Part shown: piece after piece, positions 7,494-14,783 of the stretch
Numbering within the stretch: the first letter of the stretch is position 1
How the letters are laid out: each line of letters begins with the position of its first letter
Assembly (NCBI GenBank): GCA_958426775.1
Contig: CATZZP010000027.1
Location: forward strand, 1-19,814
Length of the DNA: 19,814 bases
Direction of reading: 5' to 3'
Origin: an uncultured Bacillota bacterium
GTDB taxonomy: Bacteria; Bacillota; Clostridia; Lachnospirales; CAG-274
Translations under genes and position numbers: made by a program
Notes under the pieces: model-generated
The model's input: only the letters and a program-made list of their open reading frames with translations
What the model was told of the DNA's origin: nothing
The model's database searches: none

Positions 7494-7504
7494 ATCAAGC
7501 ATCT

Positions 7505-7540
7505 ATTACAGAGGATGAAATTCATTCTCTGTAATTTTTT
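7505..7540 (+). terminator. Intrinsic terminator of the serpin operon
   Basis: A 14-bp stem, ATTACAGAGGATGA (7505-7518) with TCATTCTCTGTAAT (7522-7535), one G-T pair, tight three-base loop, then six T. Confidence 0.92.
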
Positions 7541-7616
7541 ATGTTTTAAAAAATTGTTAAGGTACAATAGAGCATTGACACTTTAACAAAACATTTGTAT
7601 TTTTTGTAGTATATTG

Positions 7617-7645
7617 TTGACAATTTAATATACATACTGTATTAT
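7617..7645 (+). promoter_or_regulatory. Promoter of the riboswitch-controlled surface operon
   Basis: Perfect -35 TTGACA (7617-7622), 17-base spacer, -10 TATTAT (7640-7645). Start near 7652, just before the riboswitch. A second pair, TTGACA (7575-7580) with TATTTT (7598-7603) at 17 bases, lies upstream and could act too. Confidence 0.7.
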
Positions 7646-7667
7646 ATTAATATATTTATAATACTTA

Positions 7668-7748
7668 ATATTATTTGGCAAACTTATCGAAAGATAAGGA
7701 CGCAAAGTCTACGGTCTAAAGTTAGCATAGACTATGATTGCATAACCG
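7668..7748 (+). promoter_or_regulatory. Cyclic di-GMP-I (GEMM-I) riboswitch aptamer
   Basis: The conserved core is present in order: GGCAAAC (7678-7684), the CTTATC-GAAA-GATAAG hairpin with its GNRA tetraloop, GGACGCAAAG, a CGG element, then CTAAAG and CTATGA, which match the two strands of the tetraloop receptor into which the GAAA loop docks. This class binds c-di-GMP. The outer stem (TTAT 7671-7674 with ATAA 7742-7745) shares two bases with the 5' arm of the terminator that follows. That suggests ligand binding could weaken the terminator (an ON switch), but the overlap is too small to settle the sign. Confidence 0.88.
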
Positions 7749-7789
7749 CATTTAATTATCATTTATGATAGTTATCTGCGGTTTTTTTA
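7744..7789 (+). terminator. Riboswitch expression-platform terminator
   Basis: AACCGCA (7744-7750) pairs with TGCGGTT (7777-7783); an inner stem AATTATCA/TGATAGTT stacks inside; seven T close it. It stands between the aptamer and the gene, so control is by transcription termination. Confidence 0.88.
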
Positions 7790-7869
7790 GTGTATATGGT
7801 GCAATCTGTAATGAGGATAGCATCTTATTATACAATACATATTACCACAAAAAAACAAGGGAGGGGATA

Positions 7870-7893
7870 ATGAACCAAAATAGGCAACTGTAA
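7870..7893 (+). CDS. Possible 7-codon leader peptide
   Basis: ATG-AAC-CAA-AAT-AGG-CAA-CTG-TAA lies behind a strong AGGGAGGGG ribosome site, 40 bases before the start of the large surface gene. Its ribosome site and start resemble those of the real gene (AAAAGGGAGGATAATTATG), so it may be a small duplication of the start region rather than a working leader peptide. Confidence 0.3.
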   Translation: MNQNRQL

Positions 7894-7932
7894 CAGTGGA
7901 TAGAAACTAAAAACAAAAAAGGGAGGATAATT

Positions 7933-10449
7933 ATGAAACTAAAAAAAGGATTAAGCATACTTATGATGGAAGTTATTCTTTCATCAAGTTTACCGGTTAA
8001 TGTCTTAGCTGACAATTTAGGGGACATAAATAATATATCAGCTGAAGATGTTACAACAAGCGGAAGTGCAATATCTGTGTTAAGTAATAATATTGATGTT
8101 AACTTCAACATAACAGGTCAATGGGATGGTGGTTTTAACGGAGAAATCATCATAACTAATCTTACTGATAAGGTTATTGAAAACTGGGAGATACAAATGG
8201 AATTTCCACACGAAATTATAAACATTTGGAATGCTTCTATTGTATCTCACGAAGATTTGATATACACCATTAAAAATCCCGGTGACAATAATAATGTCAA
8301 CATTCCTGTAAATGGAAGCGTTGCTTTTGGCTTTAGTGGTATATACGAAGGAGAAATGGTTGCACCTTCAAATATAGAATTGATAGATAACAAGGATAAT
8401 GCAGAGGACAAATATTATTCTGTAGACTATTCGCTACTAAGTAATTGGAGTAGTGGATATACAGCACAAATAACCATCACAAACAAAACGGATAAGCCAA
8501 TGGAAGGTTGGCATTTAAGTTTTGATTATGACAGAAAAATCGATAGTATATGGAATGCTGTTATTGAATTGAATGAAGAAAATCATTATGACATATCTAA
8601 TGTGGGTTATAATTCTGTAATTCCGGCAAACGGAAGCATTACCTTTGGATTTATGGGTAATGGTGGAAGCTTAGATGATGAGCCTTATAATTACACATTT
8701 ATTCTTACCAATACAACCGGTGTTGTTAATACACCTGAAATCATTGTGAATGAAGATGATTTGGGCAATTATAAAACGGTTTCGGACAATTACATAATTT
8801 CGAATGAAATAACAAGTGTAAGCGGCGAGTTAAAAAATAAAAAGGGAACCAAAGAATTCTATTATATTATATCATCACGTAGTGGTGAGAAGATAGAACA
8901 AAAAAGCATAGATATAAACTCAGAGTGGACTATAGATGATATAGATTTAAAAAATAAAACTATTGCTATTGTGGGAATCACAAAAGACGATACAGTCATT
9001 ATGAAAATGGTTATGTATATTGATCCCGAATATGATTATAAGGATAATGATAATGATGGTCTTGTAAATATATTTGAAGACAGCTATAATACAGATAAAG
9101 AAAATGTGGATACGGATGGCGATGGCTTAACGGATGGATATGAAGTGTGGGTTTTAAACACATCACCTATCTTAAATGATACAGATGTTGATGGTATTTC
9201 AGATGCTGACGAAGATAGTGATGAGGATGGTCTTAATAATCTTGATGAATGTAACAGAACAACATCTTCATTATTAGCAGATACTGATAACGATACCATT
9301 AGTGACGGTGATGAAGTAAATAAATATGGTACAGACCCTCTTAATGCTGATACAGATGGAGATACACTCAATGATAATGATGAAATAAAATTTACATATG
9401 ATGAAAGTCAGCTTGGTGAAACTTCCGAAGATGACATCACTATTATGTGGTATGATAAAGCTAATAACAAATATGTTCTTTTAGATGAAAGTGTTATTGA
9501 TAAGGAAAACAACACAGTAAGTTATACCACTACACATTTTTCAACATATTTGTTAGTGGATAGAAAAGTTTGGCTCGATGCATGGAGAAGAGATTCTTAT
9601 TCAACATACGAACCTACTTATTATGATGTAGCTTTTGTTTTGGACGTTTCCGGAAGTATGGGCGGTTCTCGAATAGAAAAAGCAAAAACAGCTATAAGTA
9701 CATTTATAAATGCTTTTTCAAGCAATGACAGAGGTGCATTAATAACTTTTAATAATAACTCGTATTTAAATGTAGAATTAACTTATGATAATGATATTTT
9801 ATTAAATACAGTGGAAAAAACATATGCGCGAGGCGGTACAGATACAAATAAGGGCTTGTATACAGGACTTACGGAATTAAAAAATAAAAGAATTGATTCA
9901 GACCGTAAACAAATGGTTATTATGATTTGTGACGGAGACGTAAATTATGTGCAAAGTACGGTCGATATTGCTAAAAATAATAGTATAGCCGTGTATACCA
10001 TTAATGTTGTCAATTTAAGCAATGGGCTTTTGGAGAGGATAGCATCGGAAACTAATGGCGAATACTATTATGCAGCAACTTCAAGCGAACTTGGTGATGT
10101 GTTAGATGACATACAAAGCACTACTATAGTTTCAGATGACAGAGATCATGACGGTCTTAAAGATAGTTGGGAAACAGAAGGAATGCAAATACCTAATGGT
10201 ACAATAATTAAAACTAACCCTGATAATCCTGATTGTGATGGAGATGGTATGAACGATAGAGATGAAATGGGGATGTATGATGAGGAATATGATTACTTCC
10301 CTAATTATCATTCTAATCCTAATGATACAGATGATGATGGATGTGATGATTTACATGACTTATGGGCAAAAACAACTGCAAGAAACTGCGATTTATTTCA
10401 AGTAGTAGACGATTATAATTATGTACCGGATTACGCAAAAAAAAACTGA
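7933..10449 (+). CDS. Secreted CBM2-TSP3-vWA protein, adhesin-like, under c-di-GMP control
   Basis: 838 residues. Signal peptide about 1-26. Two tandem CBM2-like domains follow, about 53-150 and 165-265, each with a W..GF/Y..xxITITN core, an IxxIWNA/IDSIWNA segment and a closing NGSxxFGF; such domains bind cellulose or other polysaccharide. An unassigned stretch to about 370 leads into thrombospondin-type-3 calcium repeats (DxDxDG units, about 375-480), then an HFSTYLLVDR module and a von Willebrand A domain, about 563-740, with metal-site residues D571-S573-S575, T636 and D667. More DxDGDG repeats (about 745-815) reach the stop. No LPXTG or SLH domain is visible. The frame ends inside an A9 run; the following ORF looks like its lost C-terminus. 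Base use is AT-richer than the flanking genes. A surface adhesin role is inferred from architecture and the riboswitch upstream. Confidence 0.88.
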   Translation: MKLKKGLSILMMEVILSSSLPVNVLADNLGDINNISAEDVTTSGSAISVLSNNIDVNFNITGQWDGGFNGEIIITNLTDKVIENWEIQMEFPHEIINIWNASIVSHEDLIYTIKNPGDNNNVNIPVNGSVAFGFSGIYEGEMVAPSNIELIDNKDNAEDKYYSVDYSLLSNWSSGYTAQITITNKTDKPMEGWHLSFDYDRKIDSIWNAVIELNEENHYDISNVGYNSVIPANGSITFGFMGNGGSLDDEPYNYTFILTNTTGVVNTPEIIVNEDDLGNYKTVSDNYIISNEITSVSGELKNKKGTKEFYYIISSRSGEKIEQKSIDINSEWTIDDIDLKNKTIAIVGITKDDTVIMKMVMYIDPEYDYKDNDNDGLVNIFEDSYNTDKENVDTDGDGLTDGYEVWVLNTSPILNDTDVDGISDADEDSDEDGLNNLDECNRTTSSLLADTDNDTISDGDEVNKYGTDPLNADTDGDTLNDNDEIKFTYDESQLGETSEDDITIMWYDKANNKYVLLDESVIDKENNTVSYTTTHFSTYLLVDRKVWLDAWRRDSYSTYEPTYYDVAFVLDVSGSMGGSRIEKAKTAISTFINAFSSNDRGALITFNNNSYLNVELTYDNDILLNTVEKTYARGGTDTNKGLYTGLTELKNKRIDSDRKQMVIMICDGDVNYVQSTVDIAKNNSIAVYTINVVNLSNGLLERIASETNGEYYYAATSSELGDVLDDIQSTTIVSDDRDHDGLKDSWETEGMQIPNGTIIKTNPDNPDCDGDGMNDRDEMGMYDEEYDYFPNYHSNPNDTDDDGCDDLHDLWAKTTARNCDLFQVVDDYNYVPDYAKKN

Positions 10450-11221
10450 GGAGAAAAAGGAAAGTAACGATAGTTTTGCAACAAAACCGGAAATCAAAGA
10501 TGAATTAATAGATGTGTACGTTAAAATACTTGCATTTACAACAGTTCTTAATGGTGGAGATATAATAGAAACTGATATAGATTTATATTCGACAGTATTT
10601 CCTTATACACAGACTATTAAAATGATTGTTCCCGATAGCAGCAATAACTTAAGACATTTTTTAAACTGTTCAGGTGAAGAGGTTCAAATGAATGTTAAAG
10701 ACTTGTTATCTTGGAGTACATATGCAAGAAATAGATATGATGATTATATTTTAAAATTGATGCAATATGCTGAAGATACAATAAAAATCGGAGATAACCT
10801 AATAATAGCTAACAGAGATTTGGATACTAATGGTGATGGTGAACCGGATGGACTTATAGCTTATTCAAAGCCGAGTTTAAGTAATAATAATTCAAATTTG
10901 AGTGATGTGTTATATTATAGCGACGGAGTAATTGATATCTTTTTGGATATAAATTGGTTTAGTGGATACGGTGAGTGTAATTCGTACTTGGTGGGGAATA
11001 TTAGTCGAACTTCTGAAGAATGGTATGAAGGCTCAAGCAAATATATGGTTTTCGATATGTATGATTGGTTAGAGGATAGCACAGCAACATTAGTTAAAGG
11101 GGTAATACCAACTGACGGAGAACTTCACAAGCTGCACGAAGCAGGTTTGGCACGAGAATTTTATCAATCAGGTACATACACAGATACGCTTAATTGGTAC
11201 AGACAGAGATTAATATACTAA
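10421..11221 (+). pseudogene. Out-of-frame C-terminal continuation of the CBM2-TSP3-vWA protein
   Basis: A 266-codon frame overlapping the 3' end of the preceding gene by 29 bases, in the +1 frame. Its first ATG (10421) has no Shine-Dalgarno and no signal peptide follows, so it is unlikely to be an independent gene. The frames meet at nine A (10437-10445): loss of one A would join ...DYAKK to TEEKKESNDSF and give one protein of roughly 1095 residues. The segment contains a further calcium-type DTNGDGEPDG repeat and ends without a membrane anchor or sorting motif. It could reflect a true mutation, a phase-variable tract, slippage during transcription or translation, or a sequencing error. Beyond the repeat I recognise no domain. 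Confidence 0.7.
10437..10445 (+). repeat. A9 homopolymer at the frameshift point
   Basis: Nine consecutive A in the codons GCA-AAA-AAA-AAC of the upstream frame, three bases before its TGA stop. Runs of this length are slippery for polymerases and sometimes for ribosomes. Confidence 0.9.
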
Positions 11222-11234
11222 TAGGGGGTATAAG

Positions 11235-11792
11235 ATGGAACAGAAAAAGCGTAAGCGAATTGATGTTTTTTTGAGGTTAATACGAGTTTTTTTTGTTGGG
11301 GTAGTAGTATTATGGATTTTTATATCTTTTGTTAGGGGATTAATTATGTATGGAACTGTTGCACCTATGGAACTGAATACCAAGGAAAAAGTCAGTTATA
11401 TAACCGGAGAGTTTCACGTAAATAATACAAATAATATAGGCTCTTATACAGTATCGTTTAACAATGGCATTATGACATTAATATTGAATGATGTAAATGA
11501 TATATGTGAATTATGTTTTGAAAATCTTGCTAACTATGGAATAACGGAAACGGACTATCATGAAATAGTTGATACAGACTTTGATGAACATAGTCAGGTT
11601 CGTTCCAAGGCTGCACTGGAAGAATATGATGGAACGTGGCCTGAAAAGTATCATAAAGGGGTGGATTTTGAAACGGAAATAGATTCTCAGCATTATTACA
11701 TAATAGTATATGAGGAGGATTCCCGTTTGTATTGCGAGGTAAGTAAAGGATGGGATTATGATGTTTATGGAAAATTGAAATCCATGAATTGA
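11235..11792 (+). CDS. Membrane-anchored protein of unknown function
   Basis: 185 residues: a basic start (MEQKKRKRIDVF), one hydrophobic membrane segment at about 17-38, then a mixed alpha/beta domain, presumably outside the cell by the positive-inside rule. It contains two cysteines close together (ICELC), many Asp/Glu residues, and no family I recognise. AGGGGG five bases before the ATG gives a good start. It lies 13 bases after the frameshifted adhesin and so belongs to the same riboswitch-controlled transcript. A role in attaching or processing the adhesin is possible from position alone. No intrinsic terminator follows at once; the nearest is at 12007-12050. Confidence 0.7.
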   Translation: MEQKKRKRIDVFLRLIRVFFVGVVVLWIFISFVRGLIMYGTVAPMELNTKEKVSYITGEFHVNNTNNIGSYTVSFNNGIMTLILNDVNDICELCFENLANYGITETDYHEIVDTDFDEHSQVRSKAALEEYDGTWPEKYHKGVDFETEIDSQHYYIIVYEEDSRLYCEVSKGWDYDVYGKLKSMN

Positions 11793-12006
11793 AAGTTTCA
11801 CAACAGACAAATGTTCAATAAGAAGTTTATAAGGTCAGAGATTAAATAATCCTATTTAACAAAAAGAATTTCTAGGGGACAAGACAGGGGGCGGAGGTCT
11901 GTATTGGATTTAATAAGAGGCAAAACTATAATTTTGTATTACACAGTCAACGCTTAAAGACGGGGTTTGTATCCGTTAATCGTTTCCAATTGAAATCTCT
12001 CTAATC
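11793..12006 (+). other. Non-coding stretch before an isolated terminator
   Basis: No convincing coding frame on either strand. It contains a G-rich patch (GGGGACAAGACAGGGGGCGG, 11876-11895) and possible small hairpins such as CAAAA/TTTTG, and leads to the strong terminator at 12007. A related GGGGACA motif recurs at 12072. It could be the 3' UTR of the surface operon, a small RNA, or debris of a mobile element. Confidence 0.35.
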
Positions 12007-12050
12007 ACATCAGCCGCTGTTCGTAATTGTTCGGTGGCTGATGTTTTTTT
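12007..12050 (+). terminator. Strong intrinsic terminator, end of surface operon
   Basis: ACATCAGCC (12007-12015) pairs with GGCTGATGT (12036-12044), extended inward by GCTG/CGGT with G-T pairs, then seven T. It is 215 bases past the last gene and upstream of the pot promoter. Confidence 0.88.
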
Positions 12051-12187
12051 GATTCTTTATCAAGCGTGACAGGGGACAGCTTACAATTTTTTATATCTCA
12101 GGGGGGTGTGAAATTTTTTCTGTAGTATACATAAACCGTGTTTTGAAAACTTTGTAACAGTAATTTTTTTATATTTAAAAAAAAATA

Positions 12188-12216
12188 TAGACAAACGGAA
12201 ATCTATGTATTATAAT
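12188..12216 (+). promoter_or_regulatory. Promoter of potABCD
   Basis: -35 TAGACA (12188-12193, five of six), 17-base spacer, perfect -10 TATAAT (12211-12216). Start near 12223, which leaves a leader of about 140 bases before potA. The gap 12051-12187 shows only AT-rich sequence and two G-rich patches. Confidence 0.8.
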
Positions 12217-12222
12217 GATTGT

Positions 12223-12317
12223 GATTACGAAACAGCGAAGAAGTTAAGCGGATGCAGGTTAATTGCTAAAAAGGAAATTAATCGGTGTTTTCGGTATCTT
12301 CTTAGGCTGTTTTTTTA
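12223..12317 (+). promoter_or_regulatory. Structured potABCD leader ending in an intrinsic terminator
   Basis: Between the pot promoter and potA, ACAGC (12232-12236) pairs with GCTGT (12306-12310) and AAGAAG (12238-12243) with CTTCTT (12298-12303), across a small G/AG bulge, followed by seven T (12310-12316). Inside is a second stem, GGTTAATT (12257-12264) with AATTAATC (12276-12283). The resulting attenuator-like structure puts a terminator ahead of the operon. I do not match it to a riboswitch class, T-box or protein-binding leader. The terminator can be seen; control by polyamines or anything else is inference. Confidence 0.6.
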
Positions 12318-12363
12318 AAGTAATTAAAGTTGCTTTTGCAAAATCTGGCTAACGGAGGTAGAA

Positions 12364-13941
12364 ATGAATAAGCTTATACAGTTCAAAAATATTGTTAAGG
12401 AATTTGACGGGCAAATAGCTTTAAAGGGTATAAACCTTGATATTTATGAAAATGAGTTTGTCACCCTGTTAGGTCCCAGCGGCTGCGGTAAAACAACCCT
12501 GCTCAGGATACTGGGCGGATTTTTGGAGCAAACCGAGGGCAAGATACTCTTTGATGGTGAGGATATAAGCACACTTCCGCCATATAAGAGGGAGCTGAAT
12601 ACGGTTTTCCAAAAGTATGCGTTATTTCCGCATCTTAATGTATACGACAATATCGCCTTTGGTTTAAAGCTTAAAAAAGAGCCGAAGGATATAATCGAAC
12701 AAAAGGTTATGCGTATGCTTAAGCTTGTAGGCTTGGAGGACTATGGCAAAAGACGGGTAAGTGAAATGTCGGGCGGTCAGCAGCAAAGAGTTGCTATAGC
12801 AAGAGCCTTGGTAAATGAACCGAAGGTGCTTTTGCTTGATGAACCCTTAGGTGCATTAGACCTGAAGCTTCGTAAGGAGATGCAGAGGGAACTTAAAAAG
12901 ATACAAAAGGAGGTAGGCATTACCTTCATCTTTGTAACCCATGACCAGGAAGAGGCTCTTACCATGTCCGACAAAATAGTGGTTATGAAGGCGGGAGAAA
13001 TACAGCAGATAGGCTCTCCCACAGATATATATAACGAGCCTGTAAATCGCTATGTAGCAAACTTTATAGGTGAAAGCAATATTATTGATGGTATAATGCG
13101 ACAGGACTACAAGGTAGCCTTTGACGGCAAGGTTTTTGATTGTGTGGACTTTGGCTTTAATGAGGATGAAAAGGTGGATGTTGTTATTCGTCCCGAGGAT
13201 ATTGATATTGTACCTGTAGAGGAGGGCAAGCTCCCGGGAAAGGTTAAGTCGGTGTTATTCAAGGGCGTTCATTACGAAACCATAGTAGAAACAAGGGCGG
13301 GTACAAGCATCACCGTAGAAATGAAGGTGGACGATGTAGAGCCTGTAAAAAATCAGGAAGCGGACGAGTCCATTACCGCAAATGATTTTTATCTTGATAT
13401 AAGTGATGTTGAAGAGGAGCTTACAAGGGCGGACATTATAGCAAGAGCAAATGCTCAGGCGTGGACAACCTCTGATGAAAATGAGATGATCTCAATAACA
13501 AAGGTAGAGTATGACATTAAGCCTCAAAAGGGAAATTACGATGTTACCTTTACTACATCTGCAGGTACAACAAAGACCGTACAGGCTATGGTAGCAGATG
13601 AAAATAAGGTTGAGGCTACCGAGTATGACGAAATTATTTATGCGGTTAATATATATAAGGACATAGACGATATTAAGGAGAGTATTGCTCTTGAAACTGA
13701 CCTTAAAACATGGGCAAACGCACAGGCGTGGACAAAGGACCAGTCAGAAAGCCTTGATATAACCGAGGTTGAGTATAACTTTGACCCTGAAAATATTGAG
13801 CCGGGTATATACTCAATTACCTTTAAAACAATGGGTGTTCAGTATAAAATAGATACAACGGATAAATTTGAGGTGGGCGACAGAGTAGGTCTTACCTTTG
13901 GTCCTGATGACATACATATTATGAAGAGGGGGTCGGATTGA
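12364..13941 (+). CDS. potA: Polyamine ABC transporter ATPase PotA, with a two-repeat insertion
   Basis: ATP-binding subunit of the spermidine/putrescine importer, cytosolic. Residues 1 to about 235 are a standard ABC ATPase: Walker A GPSGCGKTT (37-45), signature SGGQQQR (136-142), Walker B LLLDEP with D159/E160, and His193 in THDQEEA. The TOBE region begins with VIRPEDIDIV but is split. About 337-500 hold two repeats roughly 89 residues apart, each with an ANAQAWT motif (A362 and A451) and ending GxYxxTFxT, like Ig-like repeats of Gram-positive surface proteins. TOBE resumes at FEVGDRVGLTFGPDDIHIM. The total of 525 residues is about 150 more than usual. The frame is uninterrupted and its codon use resembles that of the neighbours. 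ACGGAGG precedes the ATG; the TGA stop overlaps the potB start. Confidence 0.92.
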   Translation: MNKLIQFKNIVKEFDGQIALKGINLDIYENEFVTLLGPSGCGKTTLLRILGGFLEQTEGKILFDGEDISTLPPYKRELNTVFQKYALFPHLNVYDNIAFGLKLKKEPKDIIEQKVMRMLKLVGLEDYGKRRVSEMSGGQQQRVAIARALVNEPKVLLLDEPLGALDLKLRKEMQRELKKIQKEVGITFIFVTHDQEEALTMSDKIVVMKAGEIQQIGSPTDIYNEPVNRYVANFIGESNIIDGIMRQDYKVAFDGKVFDCVDFGFNEDEKVDVVIRPEDIDIVPVEEGKLPGKVKSVLFKGVHYETIVETRAGTSITVEMKVDDVEPVKNQEADESITANDFYLDISDVEEELTRADIIARANAQAWTTSDENEMISITKVEYDIKPQKGNYDVTFTTSAGTTKTVQAMVADENKVEATEYDEIIYAVNIYKDIDDIKESIALETDLKTWANAQAWTKDQSESLDITEVEYNFDPENIEPGIYSITFKTMGVQYKIDTTDKFEVGDRVGLTFGPDDIHIMKRGSD

Positions 13942-14783
13942 TGAAAAGCTTTCGTTCAATGACATACCCTTACATTATATGGTCTGTTGTAATGATAGTA
14001 TTGCCTATGCTTATGATACTGATGTATGCCTTTACCAAGGAGGGCAACTCTGTTACAAGCATACTTTTTACCTTTGATAACTTCCTTTACTTTTTTGAGG
14101 ACGGAGTTTTTACTGAGGTTTTGAAGCGTTCACTGTGGATAGCGGTTATTACAACGGTTATCTGTATACTTATAGGCTACCCTACAGCCTATATTATAGC
14201 TAAGATGAAGCCACGCTCACAGGTGGTTGCGGTGCTTTTAATAACCCTGCCCACCTGGATAAATATGCTTGTTCGTACCTACGCATGGAGAGGTATACTT
14301 GATAAAAGCGGGCTTATTAACAGCATTTTGGGCTTAATGGGTATAGAACCTATAAAAATGCTTGAAACTTCCTTTGCGGTGGTTTTAGGTATGGTATATA
14401 ACTTTGTACCCTTTATGATTTTACAGATATATACAGCCTTAAGTAAGATGGATGAAAGCTATCTGGAAGCGGCAAGCGACTTAGGTGCAAACAAGGTACA
14501 GGCATTTTTAAAGGTAACCCTGCCCTTGTCCGTGCCAGGCGTAATAAGCGGTATTACTCTGGTATTTCTGCCTGCTGTGTCAAGCTTCTTTATACCTAAG
14601 CTGTTAGGCGGCGGTCAGTACGTGCTTATAGGTAACGTAATAGAAAACCAGTTCCTTACTACGGGTAAATGGGGCTTCGGCAGTGCCATATCCCTTATAA
14701 TGTCGGTTATAATTATAGCTGCTATGTATGTGGCAAGGCGAATAGATAAGCGTATAAGTGCTTCGGGAGGTGGAGATAATTGA
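13941..14783 (+). CDS. potB: Polyamine ABC transporter permease PotB
   Basis: First of two membrane subunits of the polyamine importer. 280 residues with about six hydrophobic membrane spans, a long loop near the N-terminus, and the cytoplasmic EAA coupling motif EAASDLGANKVQAFLKVTLPLSVPG that contacts PotA. Start ATG 13941 overlaps the potA stop (TGATG), with GAGGGGG about nine bases upstream; TTG 13938 is a possible alternative one codon earlier. Translational coupling with potA is likely. Typical length and no missing parts. Confidence 0.92.
   Translation: MKSFRSMTYPYIIWSVVMIVLPMLMILMYAFTKEGNSVTSILFTFDNFLYFFEDGVFTEVLKRSLWIAVITTVICILIGYPTAYIIAKMKPRSQVVAVLLITLPTWINMLVRTYAWRGILDKSGLINSILGLMGIEPIKMLETSFAVVLGMVYNFVPFMILQIYTALSKMDESYLEAASDLGANKVQAFLKVTLPLSVPGVISGITLVFLPAVSSFFIPKLLGGGQYVLIGNVIENQFLTTGKWGFGSAISLIMSVIIIAAMYVARRIDKRISASGGGDN

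Noticed and set aside
11930..11985. Second c-di-GMP-type aptamer (GGCAAA, ACGC and AAAG in order)
   Set aside because: The GNRA-capped hairpin is missing, ACGC and AAAG are separated by two extra bases, and there is no receptor motif; resemblance is superficial.
12223..12317. T-box or guanidine/ykkC riboswitch in the pot leader
   Set aside because: No T-box sequence (AGGGTGGNACCGCG-like) and none of the ykkC core motifs are present.
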